Shown: positions 1 through 9,656, counted from the first letter of the stretch. The stretch is 64,000 nucleotides of DNA from Prochlorococcus sp. MIT 0701 (GCF_000760295.1 NZ_JNBA01000036.1:124001-188000), one strand, 5' to 3'. Made by a program: numbers and translations. The notes: generated from the letters alone by a model not told the origin.

Positions 1-386
1 GCAAGCAGTGCAGGGATCAGCCAGATAGCAATCAGCGTGAACCAAGGCGAATGAAACGGCTGCCAAAATCCAGGCAGTTGATCGACCCCATAAAGGCCGA
101 AGAACTCTGGAATCCCGTTGGGTTCATCGCTCGAACTGTTGAGCTGCAGGTACATTGCGGCTGCGTAACCACCGAGCGCAAAGAAGATGCCCTGGCCCAG
201 GCTCAATAAGCCTGTAAAACCCCAAATCAAATCGATGCCGAGGGCCACGATCGAGAGAGAGAGAAAACGACCGAGCAGGTTGAGCCCAAATCCCGACACA
301 ACTGCAGGCGCCGCCACAATCGCAGCAATGATCAAGACCCAGACAATCACCAGGGGCCAACGGCGTTGTTGAAACGCTTTCAACAT
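1..386 (-). CDS. urtC: Urea ABC transporter permease UrtC (3' part cut by window edge)
   Basis: N-terminal 128 residues of a membrane permease read leftward; the rest lies outside the window. The ATG (complement of 384-386) opens with MLKAFQQRRWPLVIVW followed by long hydrophobic stretches and the sequence GFTGLLSLGQGIFFALGGYA, typical of LivM/UrtC branched-chain amino acid and urea permeases. It starts only 4 bases after the urtB stop, so the two permeases are almost certainly co-translated. By family, UrtB and UrtC form the membrane channel, with UrtD and UrtE ATPases expected further left, outside the window. The start was chosen because it directly follows urtB and precedes the first membrane segment. 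Confidence 0.9.
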   Translation of the reverse strand, partial: MLKAFQQRRWPLVIVWVLIIAAIVAAPAVVSGFGLNLLGRFLSLSIVALGIDLIWGFTGLLSLGQGIFFALGGYAAAMYLQLNSSSDEPNGIPEFFGLYGVDQLPGFWQPFHSPWFTLIAIWLIPALL

Positions 387-390
387 TGAT

Positions 391-1545
391 TTAAGCCTCC
401 ACCATGCGTCCCCTCTGGGGAAACAGACCAGCAGGACGGAACTGAAGGAACACCACAATCAGCGCAAACACCATCACCTGGGCCATGCTCGTGGTAGCAA
501 AAAAATCAACCACGCTCGCCAAAGGCGCAGGCATCGAAGGCCAGATACTGAGCAAACGGCCAGCACCGATCAGGTCTGTTAGCACCCCAATAGCAAAGGA
601 GGCCAACACGGTGCCGAACAGATTTCCCACGCCGCCAAGCACCACCACCATGAAGCAACCAACGATATAAGAAGTGCCGACGTTGGGTCCCACGGATCCC
701 AACAGAGACACCGCTACCCCCGCGATGCCAGCCAAACCGGAGCCGATACCAAAGGTAAGCACATCCACGGTATCGGTTGAGATACCAAGGCAATCACTCA
801 TGGAACGATTCTGAGTCACTGCCCTGATGCGCATCCCCCACACACTGCGATTCAAGAACCAGGTGATACCGAGTACAGCGAGGATCGTGATCACAATGAT
901 CACCAAGCGTGGAACAGGGAAGGTCATGCCCGACAGTTCAATCCCCCCACGCATCCACTTAGGTGCCGTGACATCGACATTGCGAGAGGTCGCACGAGCG
1001 ATACGACTGATCTGAGAGGCCAAGCCACCCGCCAGTAACACCCCAGCCAGAGCCGACACAAGCCAGCTTCCAGCACGCACCAGGCGGGCCCGCGGCCCCT
1101 CCAAAAGCTTGTCAGGAAGAATGATCGGCAGACTAAAGCCAAGCACTAACGCCAGCACCAAGCCAGCCGCATAAGCCAATGGAACACTGCGCACAAACTG
1201 CTGCAGAATCAGGCTGACGCCCCATGTCGCCAACAATGTCTCCAACGGGTTGCCGTAGAGACGACGAATCACGGTGCGCTCTAGCAAGATACCAACCACA
1301 CCACTAACGATGAAGGCCAGAGGAATCGCCACCAACACGTAAGCGTTGTAGACAGGCTGCAAAGCAGGCAGCTTGAAGATCAGCTGTACCACATAAGTGG
1401 TGTAGGCCCCGAGCATGATCAACTCGCCATGGGCGAGGTTAATTACCCCCATCAGGCCGAAGACTATCGCCAGTCCGAGGGCAGCAACCAGCAGCACCGA
1501 GCCGATGGCCACACCATTGAAAAGACTTTCAAGAAGCAGTTGCAC
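391..1545 (-). CDS. urtB: Urea ABC transporter permease UrtB
   Basis: 384-residue LivH-type inner-membrane permease. It starts at GTG with MQLLLESLFNGVAIGSVLLVAALGLAIVFG, continues with LMGVINLAHGELIMLGAY (the family signature near residues 31-48) and has about ten hydrophobic segments. The length fits cyanobacterial UrtB, which is longer than LivH. It lies between urtA (98-base gap holding a hairpin) and urtC (4-base gap), the usual urtABC order. It should form the translocation pore with UrtC and receive urea from the UrtA binding protein. It is probably transcribed from the NtcA promoter in front of urtA. Confidence 0.95.
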   Translation of the reverse strand: MQLLLESLFNGVAIGSVLLVAALGLAIVFGLMGVINLAHGELIMLGAYTTYVVQLIFKLPALQPVYNAYVLVAIPLAFIVSGVVGILLERTVIRRLYGNPLETLLATWGVSLILQQFVRSVPLAYAAGLVLALVLGFSLPIILPDKLLEGPRARLVRAGSWLVSALAGVLLAGGLASQISRIARATSRNVDVTAPKWMRGGIELSGMTFPVPRLVIIVITILAVLGITWFLNRSVWGMRIRAVTQNRSMSDCLGISTDTVDVLTFGIGSGLAGIAGVAVSLLGSVGPNVGTSYIVGCFMVVVLGGVGNLFGTVLASFAIGVLTDLIGAGRLLSIWPSMPAPLASVVDFFATTSMAQVMVFALIVVFLQFRPAGLFPQRGRMVEA

Positions 1546-1578
1546 GGGCGAAGATCAGAGACCGGAAAAACGACGAAA

Positions 1579-1604
1579 GGAGGAGCCCGTTTCCGGACTC
1601 CTCC
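1579..1604 (-). terminator. Hairpin between urtA and urtB (attenuator or RNA stabiliser)
   Basis: An 11-bp stem (1579-1589 with 1594-1604) and a 4-base loop, with one G-U pair on the transcribed minus strand, sits in the urtA-urtB gap. The minus strand continues TTTCGTCGTTTTT, a broken T tract, so termination is probably partial. Such a structure would let the abundant binding protein be made in excess of the permeases. Confidence 0.55.
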
Positions 1605-1643
1605 CAAACAATGCCAAAGCGGAAAAACGCCTTGACAAGGTAA

Positions 1644-2939
1644 TCAAAGCTTGTACTTCTCGCCTTTGTTGGCATCAGTCCAATCGCAAGCATAGCCCTT
1701 GGAACTTGGCTCGAACTGATTCCAAGCCTGTGGAGCCACAGGGCCATTTGTCTCTTCGAGAATCTCGAACTGACCATCTTTGGTGATCTTGCCGATACGT
1801 ACGGTCTGGGACAGGTGATGGTTTGGCATCACTTTCACAGGGCCCTGAGGCGCATCAAACTCAATTCCGATCAAAGCTTCACGTACCTTGTCGTCATCAA
1901 AGCTATTGGCCTTCTCGACCGCAGCTTTCCACAGATACACCATGTTGTAAGCCGACTCCTGCGGGTCAGCTACCTGACGATCATCGCCATACTTAGCCTT
2001 GAAATCCTTAGCGAATTTCTTGGATGCAGGTGTATCAATCGACATCATGTAATTCCAAGCCCCATAGTGTCCCTCAAGGAACTCAGGCCCGATCGTGCTG
2101 ATCTCTTCTTCCGCGATGGAATAGCTCATCACGTAGTAGCCATTTTCAGGAGTCAGTCCGGCATCCTGAATCTGCTTAAAGAAAGCGACGTTCTGGTCAC
2201 CATTGAGGGTGTTGATGATCACACCACCGTCAGGTAATGCCTTCTTGATCTTGGCAATGATCGGCGCCACTTCAGTGTTGCCGAGGGGCAAATAATCCTC
2301 TCCGACAACTTTCCCACCCAGAGCTTTGACCTGCTCCTTAGTGATGGTATTGGAGGTGCGAGGGAAAACGTAATCAGAACCTACAAGGAAGAAGGGCTTG
2401 CCAGCAGCAGGCGACTTCTCGAACATGAACTTGGTTGCAGGCTCCGACTGCTGATTCGGAGTCGCACCTGTGTAGAAGATGTTATTGGAACACTCCTGGC
2501 CTTCGTACTGAATCGGGTAATACAGGAATGCATTCTTCGATTCGTAAACCGGCAGCATCGCCTTACGGCTTGCGGAAGTCCAACCACCAAAGACAACAGG
2601 AACACTATCCTGATCGATCAACTTCTTGGACTTCTCAGCGAAGGTTGGCCAATCAGAAGCGCCATCTTCAACGATGTAGTCGATCTTGTATTTCTTGCCA
2701 TCAACTTCAACACCACCGGCAGCGTTGATCTCTTCAATCGCCATTTTCTCTGTGTCCACAAGGGTGGACTCCGAGATGGCCATGGTGCCACTTAAGGAAT
2801 GGAGGATACCAACCGTGACCGTGTCGTCGAAATCGGTATTAGCGGTTTTATCACTACCACCACCGCAAGCCGTAATGCTGACACCAACGGCGGTTGCGGC
2901 GAAGCCAGCCACAAGGCGCTTTGAGAATGAAACGTTCAT
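1644..2939 (-). CDS. urtA: Urea ABC transporter substrate-binding lipoprotein UrtA
   Basis: 431 residues. The N-terminus is a lipoprotein signal: positive MNVSFSKR, a hydrophobic core and a lipobox SITAC with the lipidated Cys at about residue 25, then a GGGSD linker. The mature protein begins with TVTVGILHSLSGTMAISE and contains TEKMAIEEINAAGG, the type I periplasmic-binding fold of the urea/short-chain amide receptors (UrtA/FmdD family). It ends in EKYKL. It captures urea in the periplasm and delivers it to UrtBC. It is the first gene of the leftward operon and lies downstream of a consensus NtcA promoter at 2992-3033, which predicts induction by nitrogen shortage. Confidence 0.96.
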   Translation of the reverse strand: MNVSFSKRLVAGFAATAVGVSITACGGGSDKTANTDFDDTVTVGILHSLSGTMAISESTLVDTEKMAIEEINAAGGVEVDGKKYKIDYIVEDGASDWPTFAEKSKKLIDQDSVPVVFGGWTSASRKAMLPVYESKNAFLYYPIQYEGQECSNNIFYTGATPNQQSEPATKFMFEKSPAAGKPFFLVGSDYVFPRTSNTITKEQVKALGGKVVGEDYLPLGNTEVAPIIAKIKKALPDGGVIINTLNGDQNVAFFKQIQDAGLTPENGYYVMSYSIAEEEISTIGPEFLEGHYGAWNYMMSIDTPASKKFAKDFKAKYGDDRQVADPQESAYNMVYLWKAAVEKANSFDDDKVREALIGIEFDAPQGPVKVMPNHHLSQTVRIGKITKDGQFEILEETNGPVAPQAWNQFEPSSKGYACDWTDANKGEKYKL

Positions 2940-2991
2940 TGAAACCGTAGATAGGCAGAATATGGAGCACGCCTATTCGGGCGGCTTGGGG

Positions 2992-3033
2992 AACGTAAAG
3001 ATCAGCCAGGCATGCTTCTGTAGTCAATGATAC
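2992..3033 (-). promoter_or_regulatory. NtcA-activated promoter of urtA
   Basis: On the minus strand GTA-N8-TAC (3033 down to 3020, spacer TCATTGAC) is followed after exactly 22 bases by TACGTT (2997-2992), which fits TAN3T. This is the classic NtcA class II arrangement, GTAN8TAC-N20-24-TAN3T. Transcription would start near 2985, leaving a leader of about 45 bases before urtA. NtcA is the cyanobacterial nitrogen regulator and urt genes are known members of its regulon, so motif and context agree. The opposite direction leads only into the 3' end of ureG. Confidence 0.85.
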
Positions 3034-3053
3034 AAAGCCCTTTGCGCTGATCA

Positions 3054-3665
3054 TTACTCAGGGCGATTTGGTAGCTGTTGCAACAAAAATTGCAGCACAC
3101 TCTCAAGGCCGTCGCCGCTGTGCAAGTTGGTGAAACACCAAGGACGCTCTCCCCGCATGCGCGTCGCATCGCGCTTCATCACTTCCAAATCGGCCCCGAC
3201 ATGATCAGCGAGATCAATCTTGTTGATCACCAATAAATCCGAGCGTGTGATCCCCGGACCACCCTTACGAGGGATCTTGTCGCCAGCCGCCACATCAATC
3301 ACATAGATGCAAAGGTCCACCAATTCTGGACTGAAGCTGGCGGCAAGATTATCGCCACCACTCTCAACAAGAACAACATCAAGATCTGGAAAATTCCGCT
3401 CCAGATCTTCTACGGCCGCGCGATTAATCGAACAATCCTCACGAATAGCAGTATGAGGACAACCGCCTGTTTCCACGCCGCGAATACGCTCTGGCTCGAG
3501 AGCTCCAACACGCGTCAAGAACTCTGCATCTTCCTGGGTATAGATGTCATTGGTGACAACTGCCAATTGCAACTGATCTCGTAGACGGCGACAAATTGCC
3601 TCCACTAGTGCTGTCTTACCCGAACCCACCGGGCCAGCCACACCTAAGCGCAGTTTGCTACTCAT
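3054..3665 (-). CDS. ureG: Urease accessory GTPase UreG
   Basis: 203-residue SIMIBI GTPase. The Walker A motif GPVGSGKT is at residues 11-18, near the N-terminus as in UreG. Also visible are [34 protein letters not shown] with the Cys-Pro-His nickel site, the switch segment [11 protein letters not shown], and NKIDLA for guanine. It powers nickel delivery into apo-urease as part of the UreD-UreF-UreG complex. Its ATG overlaps the ureF stop by one base (TGATG), which implies translational coupling. It is the last gene of ureE-ureF-ureG; urtA begins about 110 bases further left on its own promoter. Confidence 0.97.
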
Positions 3666-4348
3666 CAGCTCCGGAATAATCGGGAATAAAGCTCAGCATG
3701 GGAGAGCTGTGCAATAGCAGAACCCACTCCTCCGCACCAAAGCTGCTGTGGATCCACATCAAGCAAGCTAATGGCCTGCATTTCAATCAGCGGCTGAAGC
3801 TGACGCTGCAACCGTTGTGCCTCAGTTGGCCCCAGCGGAACAAGACGCACGGCCGCACTGAGCTGATTAGCCACCCAACCAAACAGGTAACCCTGCACAA
3901 CCTCCAGAGGCGTTATGTCCCAAGACAAACCAGCCCAAGCCCACGCCACTGGCCAACCAAAATCCACTCCTCCATCAGGGAGAGGATGACCCAGGTCAGC
4001 TAATAACTGCAAAAGAGATCGACCCATCTGCTGCTGCTGCGCTCTTACTTCAGCCGCATCTCGCAGTGCAATCAACCATTGAGCCCAATCCCGCACAGCA
4101 GTGCCATGGTCAACTTTGCCCTGCTCAGCACTCACCTTCCATTGGCTGAGGGAATGACGCAGCGGACGCAAAGCAGCAGCTTCGATCATGACCTGCCCGC
4201 GACTGAGCTCCGCCTCCAACCAACTTGCCAAAGTTGCTCGATCCTGAAGCTGCTCACGCTGCACCAGCAGTTCCAAACCCTCCGAATAACTGAACGCACC
4301 CACCGGCAAAGCCGGGCTAACAAGCTGAAGCAAAGCGAGACTGCTCAT
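3665..4348 (-). CDS. ureF: Urease accessory protein UreF
   Basis: About 227 residues, beginning [26 protein letters not shown], the UreF N-terminal signature. Central [30 protein letters not shown] and the C-terminal [13 protein letters not shown] helix are also family-like. UreF bridges UreD and UreG and gates nickel transfer. I chose the ATG at 4348 because it overlaps the ureE stop in the same TGATG manner as the ureF-ureG junction; a GTG one codon earlier (4351) is the alternative. It is coupled to both neighbours. Confidence 0.95.
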
Positions 4349-4893
4349 CACTGATGACGTTGTTGGTGCCCATGAATGGGCTTGTGATCATCGCTATGGA
4401 CGCCTTGATAGGCCCCAGGCTCCGGATAAAAAGGCTCCATCAGAGACTCCAGAGCCAAGCCACGCACCCGTAGCAAATCGGCTAAGACAGGATCATCTAG
4501 CAAGCGCAACTGCTGAGTACGTAGCTCTAGTGCCACGTGACGATTACCCAAGTGATAAGCCGCCTCAAGCAGAGCCAGTTCTGAAGGAGCCCTAACCACC
4601 AACAGTTTTTCAGCAGCAGCGGCCACCCTCACCAAAACAGGACCTTCCGCCGCAGCCAAACTTTCTCCAGGCTGCAATGGGCCCTGCCGCGGCAATTGCA
4701 ATAAGACGGACTGACCACAAGCCGTGCATCGCAGCCCCCGCAAACGGGTGCGTTCTTCAGCGGTGAGAGGCAACTCCATGCAAGCCTCAACCCCAACAGC
4801 ATCAAGCCTGCGGGTGAGCACCGGAACAGTGTCGAGGGAACGAAAATCGACCAAGCTCATCACCATAAGGCTGCTAAACGGCAACTGCTCCAT
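4348..4893 (-). CDS. ureE: Urease accessory nickel chaperone UreE
   Basis: Up to 181 residues. It contains LPLTAEERTRLRGLRCTACG in the N-terminal peptide-binding domain, LLVVRAPSELALLEAAYHLGNRHVALEL with the conserved GNRH that carries the nickel-binding His of the C-terminal domain, and a His-rich end (HSDDHKPIHGHQQRHQ). UreE dimers supply nickel to UreG. The start is uncertain: the ORF opens MEQLPFSSLMVMSLV, and internal Met residues at about positions 10 and 12 could serve instead. It is the first gene of ureE-F-G and diverges from ureD over about 50 bases, so that gap must hold the promoters of both urease operons. Confidence 0.93.
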   Translation of the reverse strand: MEQLPFSSLMVMSLVDFRSLDTVPVLTRRLDAVGVEACMELPLTAEERTRLRGLRCTACGQSVLLQLPRQGPLQPGESLAAAEGPVLVRVAAAAEKLLVVRAPSELALLEAAYHLGNRHVALELRTQQLRLLDDPVLADLLRVRGLALESLMEPFYPEPGAYQGVHSDDHKPIHGHQQRHQ

Positions 4894-4944
4894 GAGTGAG
4901 AGTTGCTAAAGAGTTAACCCCTGCTCCAATCACAGCGTGCTCCG

Positions 4945-5904
4945 ATGACTGGCGACAGACCCTGGCACGGCAAATGTTCCCTGCAACTCATCAGCAAAAG
5001 TGCGGCGGACGACCTTCAATCCCAGCTCACCGTGCATCAAAGCCAATGCACGGCTCCATTAAAGCTGCAACGTGCCAAGCCTGATGATGACGGCCGCTGC
5101 CAACTGCCCTTACTTCACACCGCAGGGGGTCTGGTCGGAGGAGATCAACTCAGTGTGAATATCAAAGCTGGAGCAGACAGCCGCGGCCTGGTCACGAGTG
5201 TGGCTGCCCAGAAGGTCTATGGCTCCGTAGGCCGCTCAAAACAACACCCCAAAGGCCGCTGGGCAAGTCAAGAGTGTCACTTCGAACTAGCCACCAATGC
5301 TGACCTGGAATGGTTACCCCAAGAGCTCGTGGTTTTTCAAGGAGGCCTCTACAAGCAACGGATGCAAGTCGAACTGCAGCCAAAAGCCAGTTTTCTCTCC
5401 GCCGAAGTGGTGCGCCTAGGTCGCACAGCTGCAGGAGAAACACTTAACGAAGGCTGCTGGAGGTCCAGCCTGGAGATCTGCCGACAAACCCCGATTGGTC
5501 GTCAATGGGAACTAGTCGATCAACTCGAGCTCAACAGTGAAGTGCTGCAGAGTTTGCACGGCATGGGGACACAACCCGTGTTCGGATCTTTTGTTTGGGC
5601 CGCACCGGATCCCCTGACTGCCGAAGTGATGGAGACACTTCTGAGGAACTGTCGAACAGACCGAGCAAACCTAGAAGGTTCGATGGCTTGTGGTGGTCTC
5701 GATCAAGGCTTAGTGGCCCGATATATAGGGCCATCAAGCCAAGCCGCACGCCAATGGTTTACCCGCCTCTGGGCCCGCACTCGCCAGCTGCGGCGGCTAA
5801 GCATTCCTCAACCCCCACGAGAATGGCCCCTGCAAGAGGAGGGAACGTTCTCACAAGAAAGGTTCACAAAGAACCATCAGCCGCCTGTTGCCTCGCCACA
5901 CTGA
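4945..5904 (+). CDS. ureD: Urease accessory protein UreD (UreH)
   Basis: 319 residues. Visible family segments are LQRAKPDDDGRCQLPLLHTAGGLVGGDQLSV, DSRGLVTSVAAQKVYGS, LEWLPQELVVFQGG and WRSSLEICR. UreD is the scaffold that docks on apo-urease and channels nickel from UreG-UreF. It is the first gene of the rightward group ureD-A-B-C; ureA follows after 18 bases. No GTAN8TAC site is seen in the short divergent region before it, so nitrogen control here, if any, is not visible. The ATG at 4945 gives the usual family length. Confidence 0.95.
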   Translation: MTGDRPWHGKCSLQLISKSAADDLQSQLTVHQSQCTAPLKLQRAKPDDDGRCQLPLLHTAGGLVGGDQLSVNIKAGADSRGLVTSVAAQKVYGSVGRSKQHPKGRWASQECHFELATNADLEWLPQELVVFQGGLYKQRMQVELQPKASFLSAEVVRLGRTAAGETLNEGCWRSSLEICRQTPIGRQWELVDQLELNSEVLQSLHGMGTQPVFGSFVWAAPDPLTAEVMETLLRNCRTDRANLEGSMACGGLDQGLVARYIGPSSQAARQWFTRLWARTRQLRRLSIPQPPREWPLQEEGTFSQERFTKNHQPPVASPH

Positions 5905-5922
5905 AATGAAATCCTGGCTTCC

Positions 5923-6225
5923 ATGCACCTCAGCCCCCAGGAAAAAGACAAACTCCTGATCGTCACCGCTGCCCTGCTTGCAGAACGACGCCTCAAGCGC
6001 GGCCTGCGGCTCAACCACCCCGAAGCCGTGGCCTGGCTCAGCTTCCTTGTCATCGAAGGCGCTCGTGACGGTCAATCCGTCGCGGAGCTGATGGCGGAAG
6101 GCAGCACCTGGCTGCGTCGTGATCAGGTGATGGACGGTGTCCCCGAACTGATCCCGGAGGTGCAAATTGAAGCTGTCTTTACAGACGGCACCAAATTGGT
6201 CACCCTCCACGACCCCATCCGCTAA
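5923..6225 (+). CDS. ureA: Urease gamma subunit UreA
   Basis: 100 residues, the standard size of the gamma subunit. It begins [23 protein letters not shown] and contains [27 protein letters not shown] and [27 protein letters not shown], all strongly conserved. It forms the (alpha-beta-gamma)3 urease with UreB and UreC in the cytoplasm. ureB starts only 9 bases later. Confidence 0.98.
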   Translation: MHLSPQEKDKLLIVTAALLAERRLKRGLRLNHPEAVAWLSFLVIEGARDGQSVAELMAEGSTWLRRDQVMDGVPELIPEVQIEAVFTDGTKLVTLHDPIR

Positions 6226-6234
6226 AAAATCCCC

Positions 6235-6552
6235 ATGCCTCCGTTAATCCCCGGTGAACTGATTCCTGAACAGGGCACGCTTGAACTCAACAGCAACAGG
6301 CCAACCCTCACCCTGCGAGTGGCCAATAGTGGCGATCGACCGATTCAAGTTGGCTCCCACTTTCACTTTTTCGAGACCAATACAGCTCTGCACTTCGATC
6401 GTGATGCTGCCCGGGGGCACCGATTGGACATCCCTGCTGGAACAGCAATCCGCTTCGAACCAGGCGACGAGCGTGACGTCCGCCTGGTTGCCCTTGCTGG
6501 TCACCGCAAGGTTTTCGGTTTCAACGGTCTGATCAACGGACCACTCGACTGA
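6235..6552 (+). CDS. ureB: Urease beta subunit UreB
   Basis: 105 residues beginning [19 protein letters not shown]. It carries [19 protein letters not shown], the urease beta signature, and ends [14 protein letters not shown]. It is a structural subunit that packs on the alpha subunit and helps hold the active-site flap region. It lies between ureA (9-base gap) and ureC (36-base gap) as a separate gene, not fused to ureA. Confidence 0.98.
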   Translation: MPPLIPGELIPEQGTLELNSNRPTLTLRVANSGDRPIQVGSHFHFFETNTALHFDRDAARGHRLDIPAGTAIRFEPGDERDVRLVALAGHRKVFGFNGLINGPLD

Positions 6553-6588
6553 ACTGCTTCTACACCTCCTCCCTTTCGCTGCATTGCT

Positions 6589-8313
6589 ATGGCCTACCGG
6601 ATGGATCGCCAGGCCTACGCCGAAACCTACGGCCCCACCACAGGCGACCGCATACGCCTGGCAGATACCGAGTTGATCCTGGAGGTGGAACGCGATTTCA
6701 CCACCTACGGCGAAGAAGTCAAATTCGGTGGAGGCAAAGTGATCCGCGACGGCATGGGGCAATCCCAGCAATCACGCGCCAATGGTGCTGTTGACACCGT
6801 AATCACCAATGCCCTGATCCTCGACTGGTGGGGGATCGTCAAAGCAGATATCGGCCTGCGAGACGGACGGATCGTGGCCATCGGCAAGGCTGGCAATCCC
6901 GACATCACTGACGGGATTGACATTGTGATCGGCCCGGGCACCGAAGCCATTGCTGGAGAAGGGCACATCTTGACCGCCGGCGCCATCGATAGCCACATCC
7001 ATTTCATCTGCCCACAGCAAGTCGAGACTGCCCTGGCCAGCGGCGTTACCACCATGCTCGGTGGTGGCACAGGTCCGGCAACAGGCACCAACGCCACCAC
7101 CTGCACACCTGGCTCCTTTCACATCAGCCGCATGCTGCAAGCAGCCGAAGGGTTACCGGTGAATCTTGGCTTCTTTGGCAAAGGCAATGCCAGTACGACT
7201 GAAGCCCTGGAGGAGCAAGTGCTAGCCGGAGCTTGCGGCCTCAAACTCCACGAAGACTGGGGCACCACACCAGCAGCTATTGACTGCTGTCTTTCGGTAG
7301 CCGATCGCTTCGATGTCCAGGTCTGTATCCACACAGACACGCTCAACGAAGCAGGTTTTGTAGAAGACACAGTCCGAGCCATCGGCGGACGCACCATCCA
7401 TACCTTCCATACCGAAGGGGCTGGGGGCGGCCACGCACCGGACATCATCCGTATCTGTGGTGAAAGCAACGTGCTGCCCAGCTCCACAAATCCAACCCGG
7501 CCTTACACCCGCAACACCCTGGAAGAGCATCTCGACATGCTGATGGTTTGCCACCACCTAGATCCAGCGATTCCTGAAGATGTGGCCTTTGCCGAATCAC
7601 GCATCCGTCGCGAAACGATTGCTGCCGAAGATATTCTCCACGACCTCGGTGCCTTCAGCATCATTGCAAGTGATTCCCAAGCGATGGGACGAGTCGGGGA
7701 GGTCATTACCAGAACATTCCAGACAGCTCACAAGATGAAAGTGCAGAGAGGCCCTCTGCCAGAAGATGCCGCCAATCCCCGTGGCACTCGTAACGACAAC
7801 AACCGAATTAAGCGCTACATCGCCAAGGTAACCATCAACCCCGCCATTGCCCACGGTATTGACAACCATGTTGGCTCCGTGGAGGTAGGTAAACTGGCAG
7901 ACTTGGTTCTCTGGAAGCCAGGCTTCTTCGGCATTCGACCAGAACTTGTAATCAAGGGCGGGTCAATCATCTGGGCGCAAATGGGCGATGCTAATGCCTC
8001 TATTCCAACGCCTGGTCCAGTCCATGGCCGACCAATGTTTGCAGCATTCGGCAAAGCCCTCGCTCCCAGCTGCCTTACCTTCCTCAGCCAAGCGGCTATC
8101 GAAACAGATCTTCCAAACAAGCTGGGGCTGCAACGTGCCTGCATTCCCGTGCTGAACACACGCAATATCGGCAAAGCAGAAATGCACAACAACAATTCAC
8201 TACCCAAAGTAGAGGTAGATCCACAAACTTACGAGGTGTTCGCCGACGGCGAATTGCTCACCTGCGACCCCGCAGAAGAACTACCAATGGCCCAGCGGTA
8301 TCTCCTACTTTAA
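6589..8313 (+). CDS. ureC: Urease alpha subunit UreC (catalytic)
   Basis: 574-residue nickel amidohydrolase that splits urea to ammonia and carbamate. Every key site is visible: HIH at 136-138, the carbamylated bridging Lys at 219 in GLKLHEDWG, nickel/substrate His at 248 (HTD) and 274 ([15 protein letters not shown]), the flap [22 protein letters not shown] at 319-340 with its conserved Cys-His, and Asp 362 in [13 protein letters not shown]. It is therefore predicted to be active. It is the last gene of ureDABC and converges on cobA 42 bases later. The ammonium released would enter GS/GOGAT. Confidence 0.99.
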   Translation: MAYRMDRQAYAETYGPTTGDRIRLADTELILEVERDFTTYGEEVKFGGGKVIRDGMGQSQQSRANGAVDTVITNALILDWWGIVKADIGLRDGRIVAIGKAGNPDITDGIDIVIGPGTEAIAGEGHILTAGAIDSHIHFICPQQVETALASGVTTMLGGGTGPATGTNATTCTPGSFHISRMLQAAEGLPVNLGFFGKGNASTTEALEEQVLAGACGLKLHEDWGTTPAAIDCCLSVADRFDVQVCIHTDTLNEAGFVEDTVRAIGGRTIHTFHTEGAGGGHAPDIIRICGESNVLPSSTNPTRPYTRNTLEEHLDMLMVCHHLDPAIPEDVAFAESRIRRETIAAEDILHDLGAFSIIASDSQAMGRVGEVITRTFQTAHKMKVQRGPLPEDAANPRGTRNDNNRIKRYIAKVTINPAIAHGIDNHVGSVEVGKLADLVLWKPGFFGIRPELVIKGGSIIWAQMGDANASIPTPGPVHGRPMFAAFGKALAPSCLTFLSQAAIETDLPNKLGLQRACIPVLNTRNIGKAEMHNNNSLPKVEVDPQTYEVFADGELLTCDPAEELPMAQRYLLL

Positions 8314-8355
8314 GCGCTGAATTCAACATCTACTTTTAGGTTGCCATTCAATCGA

Positions 8356-9141
8356 TCAAGACTTGATCGGCATCACAACATCAGCCGGCTGAGGAGCACA
8401 CTCTGGCACCTGTTCATCGACTACTGCACCCACAACTACGATCGACGGTGCTGCAAACCCTTCGCTCTGTACCCTTTGAGCCAACTCTTCCAATGGAGCT
8501 TTGAGGTGGCGCTGACCTACAACAGTGCCCTGTTGAATAATTGCTGCAGACGTAGTTGGATCCAGTCCACCGGCAATCAACTCTTCAACGATATAAGAAA
8601 GGTTATGCAAACCCATATAAATCACAAGGCTGTCACTTGCGCGAGCAAGACCCTTCCAATTCACAGCAGCACGTTGTTTGTCGATCTTCTCGTGACCTGT
8701 CACAAAGGTAACCGAACTACCACCACAACGATGGGTTAGAGGAATACCCACATAGGCCGGCGCAGCAATCCCAGCAGTAACCCCAGGGACCACCTCCACC
8801 GACACCCCATGCCTCTGCAAATAAGCTGCTTCCTCACCGCCGCGTCCAAACAGAAAAGGATCGCCTCCTTTGAGACGTACCACACAGGCATGGCGCTGAG
8901 CTAATTCCACAAGCAACTCATTCGTCGTGGACTGAGCTACCCAATGACGATCTCGACGTTTGCCGACAAAGTGACGTTCACAAGACTCGGGCACCAACTC
9001 GAGTACTTGATTGGGCACCAACGCATCGTGAACCAAAGCACCACAATGAAGTAGCAGACGATGAGCCTTCAGGGTGAGCAGATCCGGATCACCAGGGCCT
9101 GCACCCACCAAATAAACAGTGCCAGATTTCGCAGAGATCAT
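8356..9141 (-). CDS. cobA: Uroporphyrinogen-III C-methyltransferase (SUMT)
   Basis: 261 residues. SAM-dependent tetrapyrrole methylase that makes precorrin-2, the branch point to siroheme and cobalamin. It begins GTVYLVGAGPGDPDLLTLKA (SUMT signature), then HDALVPNQVLELVP, RLKGGDPFLFGRGGEEA (second signature), VVPGVTAGIAAPAYVGIPLTHR and FVTGHEK. It is a single-domain SUMT without the CysG dehydrogenase/ferrochelatase half. It sits between urease and nirA, which suggests a role in supplying siroheme for nitrite reductase. A possible ferrochelatase remnant lies just upstream (9190-9656). Confidence 0.95.
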   Translation of the reverse strand: MISAKSGTVYLVGAGPGDPDLLTLKAHRLLLHCGALVHDALVPNQVLELVPESCERHFVGKRRDRHWVAQSTTNELLVELAQRHACVVRLKGGDPFLFGRGGEEAAYLQRHGVSVEVVPGVTAGIAAPAYVGIPLTHRCGGSSVTFVTGHEKIDKQRAAVNWKGLARASDSLVIYMGLHNLSYIVEELIAGGLDPTTSAAIIQQGTVVGQRHLKAPLEELAQRVQSEGFAAPSIVVVGAVVDEQVPECAPQPADVVMPIKS

Positions 9142-9189
9142 GGCAATGACGCCAATAGATTGACCAAACCCAATCGAACCATCTCAGTC

Positions 9190-9656
9190 TCAAGCAGAGA
9201 TGTCATCCCCCCAGCCTCGCGCAACGTCTTCGTCATCCGGTTTGGCACCTAGGCAAGATGGCCCAACGCCCAAGCAAGGCACCAACCTAGTGCTGACACC
9301 CTGCTGTTGAAAGCGCTGACGCATCAAGGAGACATCCTGGCAAACATGAGATCCAAGCAACAACAACAAAGGGAGCAAACAAAGAGAATCTGAACCCAGC
9401 GCACAGCTATGAGTAGCGGTCAGGCCTCTACCTGAAAGGTGTAAAGCGACATTGCTGCAGCTAATAGGGCTAAGGAAAGGATGAAAACGAAAACCACACC
9501 ACCAACATGACCATGCACAAGCAAACACAAGGCGAGCTTGAAGGCATCCTGCTCACGCTTCCGTAACAACGACCACGGATCTAGGGCACCACGAACTGAT
9601 GTAGTCCTATCAGTCTTCCAAAGTCGACTGCAGCCATGGCATCCCGTCGCTATCAA
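9190..9656 (-). pseudogene. Possible frameshifted CbiX/SirB-like sirohydrochlorin chelatase remnant
   Basis: No intact gene is present, but two minus-strand frames hold pieces resembling one chelatase. The frame from 9656 contains LALCLLVHGHVGGVVFVF, recalling the LVHG start of CbiX proteins, and stops at 9420. The frame ending at 9190 contains LLPLLLLLGSHVCQDVSLMR and then RLVPCLG, recalling the conserved PLFL-x-x-G-x-H-v-x-x-D block. The switch between frames falls near 9420-9480. Next to cobA and nirA, a ferrochelatase for siroheme would make sense. The family call rests on short motifs, so it is tentative; a sequencing error could also produce the break. Confidence 0.35.

Noticed and set aside
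6705..8207. Several long minus-strand open frames inside ureC
   Set aside because: They are shadows of the strongly conserved ureC frame and encode no recognisable protein.
8351..8367. CGATCAAG/CTTGATCG inverted repeat at the cobA stop
   Set aside because: The loop would be only one base, so it cannot fold as a hairpin and is not a terminator.
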